From NCBI GenBank assembly GCA_016200365.1, contig JACQEW010000206.1:1-5250 (forward strand): a DNA stretch of 5,250 bases, written 5' to 3'. Position 1 is the first letter of the stretch, and each line of letters begins with the position of its first letter. This DNA is from Nitrospinota bacterium. Its GTDB lineage: Bacteria; Nitrospinota; Nitrospinia; UBA9942. Shown here piece after piece: positions 1 through 5,250 of this stretch. A program made the translations under genes and the position numbers. The notes under the pieces are model-generated. The model was not told the DNA's origin. It did not search any database and saw only the letters and a list, made by a program, of their open reading frames with translations.

Positions 1-376
1 CTTCCACAACATTATCGAGGGTCTCTTTTTTATTGACACCCTGAATCCTGACCCCATAAGCCGTATTTTCATATATGCTCTTTGGAAAGGGATTCGGTTT
101 CTGAAAGACCATGCCTATCTGTCTTCTTATATCTATAACATCAATCTTCTCCGAATATATGTCCGTTCCATTATAGATTATCCTGCCTTCAAGTCTGAAC
201 ACAGGTATCAGGTCGTTCATCCTGTTTAAGCACCTTATAAATGTGCTCTTTCCGCAGCCTGAAGGACCTATTACTGCAGTGACAGATTTTTCTGGAATAT
301 CGAAGCTTACATCCTTTAATGCCAGTGTATTACCATAAAAGGCATTAACCTTCTCAATCTTGAATGAAATATCCAT
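1..376 (-). CDS. pstB: PstB, phosphate ABC transporter ATPase (5' part only)
   Basis: ATP-binding subunit that drives phosphate import by the PstSCAB transporter from the cytoplasmic face of the inner membrane. The window holds the first 125 codons; the family is usually about 250-260 residues, so roughly half is visible. The protein begins MDISFKIEKVNAFYG, with the aromatic A-loop position at Tyr14. Walker A is GPSGCGKST at residues 37-45, followed by the PstB-typical FIRCLNRMNDL. The Q-loop lies in GMVFQKPNPFPKS (residues 88-100, Gln92), a strong PstB hallmark. Signature motif, Walker B and switch His lie beyond the left edge. The ATG at 376 is chosen because it gives the usual PstB N-terminus; the upstream frame stays open for a short way but shows no better start. 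No Shine-Dalgarno sequence is present in the 15 bases before it. It is last of the visible operon genes, 68 bp after pstA, with a REP-like element in between. Confidence 0.96.
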   Translation of the reverse strand, partial: MDISFKIEKVNAFYGNTLALKDVSFDIPEKSVTAVIGPSGCGKSTFIRCLNRMNDLIPVFRLEGRIIYNGTDIYSEKIDVIDIRRQIGMVFQKPNPFPKSIYENTAYGVRIQGVNKKETLDNVVE

Positions 377-384
377 AGATAATC

Positions 385-441
385 GGTAGGAGCCGTCTCC
401 TGACGGCGACAATAAATCGCAAACAGGAGTTTGCTCCTACC
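385..441. repeat. REP-like inverted double hairpin (57 bp) between pstA and pstB
   Basis: On the plus strand the layout is: outer arm GGTAGGA (385-391), stem GCCGTC / loop TCCT / stem GACGGC (392-407), GA, centre CAATAAA (410-416), TC, stem GCAAAC / loop AGGA / stem GTTTGC (419-434), outer arm TCCTACC (435-441). Outer arms, loops and the GA/TC pair are perfect inverted complements. The two stems differ in sequence but each pairs perfectly with itself. This is the architecture of an inverted pair of REP sequences (BIME), including the GTAG foot known as the recognition tetranucleotide of REP-associated transposases (RAYT/TnpA-REP). It fills most of the pstA-pstB spacer. Known roles of such elements include mRNA 3'-end protection and transcription attenuation; any role here is inferred. 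Confidence 0.85.
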
Positions 442-444
442 ATA

Positions 445-2079
445 TTAAAATGTTGCCGAGACATATTTTTTTCTCAGCCTGTTCCTTATAAAGATTGCAA
501 AAATGTTTAAAAGGACAACCACTCCGATCAGGAGGAACGTTGTGGTATAGACCATCGGCTTTGCAGCCTCGACATTGGGAGACTGAAATCCCACATCGTA
601 TATGTGAAAACCGAGGTGCATGAACTTCCTCTCGAGGTGCAGAAAGGGATAGCTCCAGTCTAGGGGGAGAGATGGAGCCAGCTTTACGACACCTGTAATC
701 ATCAGCGGCGCTACCTCCCCTGCTGCCCTTGCCATTGCAAGGATAAGTCCTGTCATTATACCTGGCGCCGCACTCGGCAGAATGACTTTCCAGATTGTCT
801 CGAATTTCGTTGCACCAAGGGCAAGAGACCCCTCCCTCCATTCTCTTGGGGCTGCCCCAAGCCCTTCTTCGGTTGCAACTATTACCACAGGAACTGTGAG
901 AAGGGCAAGCGTCATTGATGCCCACAGTATACCGCCTGTTCCATAAGTTGGCGCCGGGAGCATCTCAGGGAAAAAGAGTTTATCAATGACTCCGCCGATA
1001 AAGTATATAAAAAATCCAATGCCGAAGACACCAAAGACTATCGAAGGGACGCCTGCCAGATTATTCACTGCTATGCGGACTGTTTTTACAAGTGTTCCCT
1101 GCCGTGCATATTCGTTCAGATATATGGCAGCAAGGACGCCGAGGGGGACAACTGCAATACTCATAATAAGCACCATCATAACAGTGCCGAATATTGCAGG
1201 GAATATCCCGCCCTCTGTATTAGCCTCCCGCGGGTCGTCTGAGACAAATTCCCATAACCTGCTTAGATAAATCCCCATCTTCTGAAATACCCCCATATTA
1301 TTCGGCATATACGCCCTCACAACATTATAAACAGGTATCTCCTTTTCTTTTTCCTCGGCAGTTGAGATTAAAATAACCGCCTCCCTGGTTTTTATATAAA
1401 GTTCTTCAAGCTCTAAAGACTTTTTTTCATACAACCCCTTCTCCCTTTCTATCTCCTTTGAAATATTCTCTATCTTTTCTTTTATGGCAGGATTTTCTTT
1501 TCCATATTCAAGCTCCAGCTTTCGTATCTTAAGCCTGAGCCTCTCCATATCATAATTTATCTGCCCGATTTCCTTTTTTGCCACAAAGACTATCCTTTTG
1601 TGGAGCTCGCCGTATTTTTCAACAGAGGAATTTAATGCAGTCCATATATTACCATCTGTGCCTGAAACGACAGAGCCGGCAATTTTAAGCTCCTTTGCAA
1701 AACCATACATATTCCCCCATTCTCTCCTTTCGAGACACAGGGCGTTTTCAGGATAGTCAATGCCCTTAATATCCTCCACATCAACCCATTTAAAATCGAG
1801 TCCGTATATATCCCTGTTGCCCATTTTAAGCTGTATCCTGTATTTCAGGATTGTTCCGGCGGCTGCGCCAGGCTGCGGTATCGCCTCTCTGTTTACAATC
1901 TGTCCGAGGAGCTTCTCGTTATTTTTAAGCATTAAGAGGGCAATATCCGACGGCCAGAAGAAGCCGAGTCCGTTCTTCATGATAAGGAGCAGGATAGCGA
2001 CAATCATGATAAGGCTTGTTGCCACTGCCCCGGCAGTCAGCCAGATAAACGGCTCGCCTGTTTTAATAAATTTTTTCAT
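445..2079 (-). CDS. pstA: PstA, phosphate ABC transporter permease (long form with DUF3333-like domain and coiled coil)
   Basis: Inner-membrane permease that pairs with PstC to form the phosphate channel. The 544 residues far exceed the roughly 300 of E. coli PstA and match the long Pseudomonas-type form. Residues 11-34 form the first membrane helix. Residues about 35-140 resemble the DUF3333 periplasmic domain; the stretch GNRDIYGLDFKWV (87-99) is characteristic. Residues about 150-237 are rich in Glu, Lys and Leu and look like a long coiled coil. The ABC permease core follows from about 290, with helices near 293-320, 340-363, 385-402, 430-455 and 509-531. The cytoplasmic EAA loop that contacts PstB is at 403-441, containing EGSLALGATKFETIWKVILP. 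The ATG at 2079 gives the expected MKKFIKTGEPFIWLTAGAV start; only a weak AAAG lies upstream, with no true Shine-Dalgarno sequence. It lies 68 bp after pstC and 68 bp before pstB. Confidence 0.96.
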   Translation of the reverse strand: MKKFIKTGEPFIWLTAGAVATSLIMIVAILLLIMKNGLGFFWPSDIALLMLKNNEKLLGQIVNREAIPQPGAAAGTILKYRIQLKMGNRDIYGLDFKWVDVEDIKGIDYPENALCLERREWGNMYGFAKELKIAGSVVSGTDGNIWTALNSSVEKYGELHKRIVFVAKKEIGQINYDMERLRLKIRKLELEYGKENPAIKEKIENISKEIEREKGLYEKKSLELEELYIKTREAVILISTAEEKEKEIPVYNVVRAYMPNNMGVFQKMGIYLSRLWEFVSDDPREANTEGGIFPAIFGTVMMVLIMSIAVVPLGVLAAIYLNEYARQGTLVKTVRIAVNNLAGVPSIVFGVFGIGFFIYFIGGVIDKLFFPEMLPAPTYGTGGILWASMTLALLTVPVVIVATEEGLGAAPREWREGSLALGATKFETIWKVILPSAAPGIMTGLILAMARAAGEVAPLMITGVVKLAPSLPLDWSYPFLHLERKFMHLGFHIYDVGFQSPNVEAAKPMVYTTTFLLIGVVVLLNIFAIFIRNRLRKKYVSATF

Positions 2080-2090
2080 CGCAAAATACT

Positions 2091-2140
2091 TTACAACTTA
2101 CAACCTACTACTTACTACAGTTGTTAGTTGTTAGTTGTCA
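2091..2140. repeat. Heptamer array with internal strand flip in the pstC-pstA spacer
   Basis: Read on the plus strand the spacer divides exactly into 7-base units: TTACAAC, TTACAAC, CTACTAC, TTACTAC, a single A at 2119, then GTTGTTA, GTTGTTA, GTTGTCA. The right-hand units are near reverse complements of the left-hand ones, so the array is a tandem repeat within each arm and an inverted repeat overall. In the pst mRNA, bases 2138-2127 can pair with 2104-2093 (11 of 12 positions), giving an AU-rich hairpin about 14 bases before the pstA start codon. It occupies nearly the whole 68-bp spacer and leaves no room for a normal ribosome binding site. The period resembles the short tandem heptamers (STRR) known from cyanobacteria; kinship with those is not claimed. 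Confidence 0.85.
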
Positions 2141-2147
2141 GGTATCC

Positions 2148-4448
2148 TCACAGTTGTGCATATTTCTTTTTCAGCCTCTGTCTTACCACCTCTGCTGCTG
2201 TATTTATCATGAAGGTAACAATAAAGAGCAGGAGGGCGGCAAGGAACAGCACCCTGTAGAGTGTGCTGCCTGCCGGGGCTTCGGGTATCTCCACTGCAAT
2301 ATTTGCCGACAGAGTCCTGAATCCGTTAAATATATTCCACTCCATGATAGGGGTATTTCCTGTTGCCATTAAAACAATCATTGTCTCCCCGACAGCCCGT
2401 CCAAAGCCTATCATGATTGCAGAAAATATACCCGGGCTTGCCGAGGCAAGAACGACCCTGACGGCTGTCTGCCATAAAGTAGCTCCGAGCGCCAGAGAGC
2501 CTGATATTAAATGTTTGGGGACATTGGACAGGGCGTCCTCTGAAATCGTAAAGATAAGGGGAATAACTGCAAATCCCATTGCAAAACCGACGATAAGTGC
2601 GTTTCTCTGGTCGTATCTAAGCCACAGTGTATTGTAATACCAGTTTCTGAAATCCCCGGTAAAGAGAAGATTCTCTATATAGTAATTCATCCATACGCAG
2701 ATAATCATCCCTAAGATAAAAACAGGGATAAGCAAAAGGGATTCATTTCCTGAGTTGAACCGCCTCTTTAATGATAGCGGAAGGGAGCGCCACAGAAGGC
2801 TTGAGAGTATTGATAGAAAGGGGAGCACTATCAGCATCAGTATAATAGCAGGAATCCTCTTCTCCACAAGAGGGGCGAGCCAGAGCCCTGCTAAAAAACC
2901 CAGAACAACGCTTGGGAGTGCAGCCATTATCTCTATAACAGGCTTTATAATCCCCTTTAACCACGGATTCATAAACAGGGATGTATAAATCGCCCCCAAT
3001 ACGGCAATAGGTATGGCGAACATCAGGGCATAGATTGTCCCTTTCAGCGTGCCATATATAAGCGGGAGGAGGCTGAACTTAGATTCAAAGTCATCTGTCC
3101 CGCCTGTAGACTGCCATACATACTCTTCCTTTTCATACCCCTCATACCAGACCTTGCCAAAGAGGGATTTAAAGGAAATCTCAGGGTGCGGGTCATTTAC
3201 TGTCTGATAATGCAGGATGTTTTCAGTATCAATGGAGAGGATACCATCGTTTTTTGGTGCATAGGAGACCATAGAAATCGGTTTACTGCTGTGTTGTATA
3301 ATGAAGCGAGTCTGCTCGGAGGTTGCAAAATGTGAAGATACCGTTCCATCCGATGATGCAGTCAGAAAACCCTTCCCCCTTACGGATGGGGAGATAGATG
3401 TTACCGCTTTCCCCTGCGATTTCAGGGTATGTATCTTTTTTAATCTCCACCCTGTTTCGGCAGTGTCGTCCCTTACCCTGAACCAGATATTTATCCCCCC
3501 CTCTCCATCACCGGCAACAAGGGAGACATCGCCTAAGAGAAAGGATAGGGCGGTAATAGGACTGCTGCTTGCTTTAATAGTATTAATAAGCTTTGGAGAC
3601 GACCTTTCCCTGATATCAAAATGGTATATATTGCCGGATTCGGCTCCGGCATATAGATTCTCAAGAAAGCCGTCAATTGCAAGAGAGGTTATTTTGATTT
3701 CGGATTTTGGATTTTGGATTTCGGATTTGTGATTTGTGATTTGATCGGAGAGGTCTGCATGAAATTCCTCAGTTTTTATTCCTTCGAGTAGAGTTTCTGT
3801 GGTTTTTCTCCCGTAGAATAACAATCTTCCGTCTTCTGTATAAACAGTGGCTGCAATATCAGATTCCTTTTCAGTAAAAGCAAGGAGCTTTATTGGAAGC
3901 TTTTCAGTAGTAATCTGAATTAAATTATTTTCTTCTATTTCAGGCTCAATAATCCTTTTATTATTGCTATCGTAATTAATTTTGTATGTTATTTTTACGC
4001 TTAATACTCTCCCATCGGATGTCCCTAAGGCAAGCCTGCTGTTATCGCCGGAGCGGTAGACCGAAGTGATTTTAGAAGAGGCATCTAACTTTACTAATCT
4101 TATTAATCCCCCCACTTCTAAAGGGGCACTCAAAATTCCCCCCCTTTGTAAGGGGGGGCTTGGGGGGGTAGAAGGATTTTTAGGCGAAAAGAAAAAGACT
4201 CTCCCATCCTCACCAATGATATAAGATGACTCATGATACTCATCCATCCCAATTGCAGCAGGGCGAAAATCTCCATCAATCTTAAAACTAATAACTTCCC
4301 CAATTTTTGGTTTGCCGAATAGCGGATAGACTTCTATTGCTATGAAAATAAAAATAGCGGCAAGCCATGCAATTATAGCCGCGCCGCCGGCAGTTACAAC
4401 CCATCTGGCTGCCTTATCAATGAGTCTCTTTCTGCGATTGCTTATCAT
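2148..4448 (-). CDS. pstC: PstC, phosphate ABC transporter permease with large periplasmic propeller-like domain
   Basis: Inner-membrane permease, partner of PstA. From the ATG at 4448 it has 766 residues, against about 320 in E. coli; long forms are known in Pseudomonas and Vibrio. One membrane helix lies at about residues 15-41. A periplasmic region at about 55-430 has repeated WD/propeller-like units ending in motifs such as LALGTSDGRVLSV, NLYAGAESGNIYHF, LVAGDGEGGINIW and FLTASSDGTVSS. The permease core spans about 457-766. Its PstB-contacting EAA loop (636-674) contains SGSLALGATLWQTAVRVVL, and GRAVGETMIVLMATGN follows. An in-frame GTG at 4472 would add eight residues (MPWCTFFI), but it lies inside a CTGGTG repeat array and adds no family-like sequence, so ATG 4448 is preferred. 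Neither start has a Shine-Dalgarno sequence. Two repeat elements are embedded in frame, at residues 94-114 and 235-251. No stop or frameshift is seen. Confidence 0.96.
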   Translation of the reverse strand: MISNRRKRLIDKAARWVVTAGGAAIIAWLAAIFIFIAIEVYPLFGKPKIGEVISFKIDGDFRPAAIGMDEYHESSYIIGEDGRVFFFSPKNPSTPPSPPLQRGGILSAPLEVGGLIRLVKLDASSKITSVYRSGDNSRLALGTSDGRVLSVKITYKINYDSNNKRIIEPEIEENNLIQITTEKLPIKLLAFTEKESDIAATVYTEDGRLLFYGRKTTETLLEGIKTEEFHADLSDQITNHKSEIQNPKSEIKITSLAIDGFLENLYAGAESGNIYHFDIRERSSPKLINTIKASSSPITALSFLLGDVSLVAGDGEGGINIWFRVRDDTAETGWRLKKIHTLKSQGKAVTSISPSVRGKGFLTASSDGTVSSHFATSEQTRFIIQHSSKPISMVSYAPKNDGILSIDTENILHYQTVNDPHPEISFKSLFGKVWYEGYEKEEYVWQSTGGTDDFESKFSLLPLIYGTLKGTIYALMFAIPIAVLGAIYTSLFMNPWLKGIIKPVIEIMAALPSVVLGFLAGLWLAPLVEKRIPAIILMLIVLPFLSILSSLLWRSLPLSLKRRFNSGNESLLLIPVFILGMIICVWMNYYIENLLFTGDFRNWYYNTLWLRYDQRNALIVGFAMGFAVIPLIFTISEDALSNVPKHLISGSLALGATLWQTAVRVVLASASPGIFSAIMIGFGRAVGETMIVLMATGNTPIMEWNIFNGFRTLSANIAVEIPEAPAGSTLYRVLFLAALLLFIVTFMINTAAEVVRQRLKKKYAQL
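3696..3744. repeat. Seven-unit heptamer array inside the pstC coding sequence
   Basis: GATTT recurs with a strict 7-base period at plus-strand positions 3696, 3703, 3710, 3717, 3724, 3731 and 3738. The units are GATTTCG, GATTTTG, GATTTTG, GATTTCG, GATTTGT, GATTTGT and GATTTGA. On the coding strand this reads as AATC-based units and encodes PstC residues 235-251, within DQITNHKSEIQNPKSEIKI, between two propeller-like repeats. Seven units of seven bases are 49 bp, which is not a multiple of three, so flanking bases or prior sequence must compensate to keep the frame, as they visibly do. I recall near-identical ITNHKSEIQNPKSE peptides in predicted proteins of unrelated function, which would point to a mobile or self-expanding DNA repeat; this is memory, not a search. 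Confidence 0.88.
4108..4168. repeat. C/G-run double palindrome inserted in frame in pstC
   Basis: The plus strand has an outer C6 run (4108-4113), a G4 run (4123-4126), a C7 run (4138-4144), a G7 run (4152-4158) and an outer G7 run (4162-4168). The core CCCCCCCTT / TGT / AAGGGGGGG (4138-4158) is a perfect 9-bp hairpin. C6 with G4 forms a weaker second hairpin, and the outermost C and G runs can pair with each other. The segment encodes PstC residues 94-114, TPPSPPLQRGGILSAPLEVGG, a Pro/Gly-rich stretch unlike the surrounding propeller sequence. This matches a palindromic repeat style I remember from many bacterial genomes, where it yields PPSPPLQRGG-like peptides; family membership was not checked. 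Confidence 0.82.
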
Positions 4449-4451
4449 TAT

Positions 4452-4519
4452 AAAAAAAGTGCACCAGGGCACCAGTCACCAGTGCACCAGAAATATATTC
4501 TTTACTGGTGCTCTGGTGC
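4452..4519 (-). terminator. Possible intrinsic terminator/attenuator between pstS and pstC
   Basis: In the mRNA sense, the left arm GCACCAGAGCACCAG (4519-4505) can pair with either of two downstream arms. CTGGTGCACTGGTG (4490-4477) pairs at 13 of 14 positions with a 14-base loop. CTGGTGCCCTGGTGC (4475-4461) pairs at 14 of 15 positions with a 29-base loop. The second arm is followed after two bases by seven T residues (4458-4452), then at once by the pstC start region. Stem plus U-tract is the form of an intrinsic terminator, and the two arms are mutually exclusive partners. Partial termination after a binding-protein gene is a common way to make more binding protein than permease. Function is inferred; the hairpin may simply be a by-product of the repeat array. 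Confidence 0.45.
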
Positions 4520-4523
4520 TCTG
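4461..4523. repeat. CACCAG/CTGGTG inverted array in the pstS-pstC spacer
   Basis: CACCAG occurs on the plus strand at 4462, 4470, 4477 and 4485 (spacing 8, 7, 8). After a 14-base AT-rich gap the reverse complement CTGGTG occurs at 4505 and 4513 (spacing 8), with a partial CTCTG following. The result is a tandem repeat within each arm and an inverted repeat overall, the same layout as the unrelated heptamer array at 2091-2140. The array overlaps the alternative GTG start of pstC at 4472 and fills most of the 82-bp gap between pstS and the preferred pstC start. Confidence 0.88.
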
Positions 4524-4530
4524 TAAATAT

Positions 4531-5250
4531 TTACTCCAATTTTCTCAATTCTTCCTTCAAAACCTTTACAGGAATCGGCATATAACCATCCTTTATAACA
4601 ACCTCCTGCCCTTCTTTGCTGAATATATACTTACAGAACTCCCTTACAAGCGGGTCGAGGGGCTTATTTGGAGACTTGTTAATATAAAGGTAGAGGAACC
4701 TTGCAAGAGGGTATGAGCCGTTTATTACATTATCCATATTAGGCTCTTTAAAAGACTCTCCATCTTTAAGAGATAGGGGGAGTGCATGCACACCGGATGT
4801 CATATATCCAATACCGCTATAACCTATTCCATATCGGTCTTCGGTTACACCCTGAACGACAGAGGCAGAGCCGGGCTGCTCCTTAACCTCATCCTTGTAA
4901 TCCCCTTTAAACAGGGCATGCTCCTTAAAATAACCGTAGGTGCCGGAGGCAGAATTACGACCATAAAGACTGATTGGTCTGTTTGCCCAATCACCTGTCA
5001 AGCCGAGTTGTCCCCATGTCTTAATATTCTCCTTAGCACCACCCTTCCTTGTCTTGGAAAATACAGAGTCTGCCTGAACAAAGGATAAACCCTTTATCGG
5101 GTTATCCTTATTTACATAAACAGCCAGTGCATCCAGAGATGTTCTCATGGGTGTCGGTTTATATCCATATTTCTTTTCAAATTTGTCAATCTCCTCATTT
5201 TTCATTGCCCTTGACATTGGACCAAATTGTGATGTCCCTTCAATCAATGC
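4531..5250 (-). CDS. pstS: PstS, periplasmic phosphate-binding protein (C-terminal part)
   Basis: High-affinity periplasmic receptor that delivers phosphate to PstC/PstA. The frame is open to the right edge and gives 239 residues before TAA at 4531-4533; the signal peptide, the N-terminal part and the true start lie outside. Numbering from the edge, residues 10-16 (GPMSRAM) and 97-105 (GRNSASGTY) are the recognisable parts of the phosphate pocket. The latter corresponds to the Ser/Gly/Thr-rich phosphate loop of E. coli PstS. EQPGSASVVQ (124-133), GIGYSGIGYMTSG (141-153) and NKPLDPLVREF (195-205) are typical of the Pseudomonas-type PstS family. VVIKDGYMPIP near the C-terminus is also family-like. 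The TTG at 5247 is an internal Leu codon, not a start. It is the first visible gene of the operon, so any Pho-box promoter should lie upstream, off the window. Confidence 0.95.
   Translation of the reverse strand, partial: ALIEGTSQFGPMSRAMKNEEIDKFEKKYGYKPTPMRTSLDALAVYVNKDNPIKGLSFVQADSVFSKTRKGGAKENIKTWGQLGLTGDWANRPISLYGRNSASGTYGYFKEHALFKGDYKDEVKEQPGSASVVQGVTEDRYGIGYSGIGYMTSGVHALPLSLKDGESFKEPNMDNVINGSYPLARFLYLYINKSPNKPLDPLVREFCKYIFSKEGQEVVIKDGYMPIPVKVLKEELRKLE

Noticed and set aside
437..925. Minus-strand 162-codon open frame
   Set aside because: It lies inside pstA in another frame, has Cys/Arg/Gly-rich composition and no recognisable domain.
986..2134. Plus-strand open frames opposite pstA (986-1270, 1760-2134)
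   Set aside because: They are antisense shadows of membrane and domain-coding sequence, with no recognisable product or ribosome binding site.
2121..3732. Open frames over pstC on the plus strand (2121-2372, 2263-2637, 2755-2988, 3301-3732) and an alternative minus frame (2743-2964)
   Set aside because: All overlap well-supported pstC sequence and show no family resemblance.
3696..3744. CRISPR array
   Set aside because: The unit is only 7 bases with no spacers; CRISPR repeats are over 20 bases and separated by unique spacers.
4447..4452. Minus-strand TATAAT next to the pstC start, as a -10 box
   Set aside because: It overlaps the start codon, the bases upstream are the CTGGTG array with no clear -35, and the T tract makes a chance match likely.
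4449..4472. GTG start of pstC adding MPWCTFFI
   Set aside because: The codon lies in the CTGGTG array, has no ribosome binding site and adds residues unlike PstC N-termini; ATG at 4448 gives a basic leader and then the membrane helix.
4342..5088. Plus-strand open frames opposite pstS and the pstC start (4342-4716, 4786-5088)
   Set aside because: They are antisense to conserved PstS and PstC residues and lack any protein motif.
5245..5247. TTG as the pstS start
   Set aside because: It is an internal Leu codon; the frame continues through the window edge and the visible part lacks the signal peptide and the N-terminal part.

Overview
The window is the interior of a high-affinity phosphate uptake operon, transcribed entirely on the minus strand (right to left): pstS (3' part, 4531-5250), pstC (2148-4448), pstA (445-2079) and pstB (5' part, 1-376). 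Gene order, protein motifs and tight spacing (68-82 bp gaps) leave little doubt about the assignment. The plus-strand open frames are shadows of these genes.

The Pst proteins are of the long type known from Pseudomonas and Vibrio relatives. PstC carries a large propeller-like domain after its first membrane helix, and PstA carries a DUF3333-like domain plus a long coiled coil. Base composition is moderate, and Ile ATA and Arg AGA/AGG codons are common. Together with the style of the intergenic repeats this suggests an environmental Gram-negative, perhaps Nitrospirota or a deltaproteobacterial lineage. That placement is inference at low confidence.

Working model: PstS binds phosphate in the periplasm, PstC and PstA form the membrane channel, and PstB supplies ATP hydrolysis. 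The pstS start, any Pho box, the pstB end and any phoU lie outside the window.

The unusual content is repetitive DNA. All three gene junctions are filled with inverted repeats of unrelated sequence, and two more repeats sit in frame inside the pstC propeller region. From left to right they are: a 57-bp REP-like double hairpin (385-441, pstA/pstB); a 7-nt-period array that flips strand (2091-2140, pstC/pstA); a 7 x 7-nt array inside pstC (3696-3744); a 61-bp C/G-run double palindrome inside pstC (4108-4168); and a 7-8-nt-period CACCAG/CTGGTG array (4461-4523, pstS/pstC) that ends in a T7 tract and resembles an attenuator. None of the three visible start codons (pstC, pstA, pstB) has a convincing Shine-Dalgarno sequence. 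No RNA gene, CRISPR array, transposase or defence system is visible.
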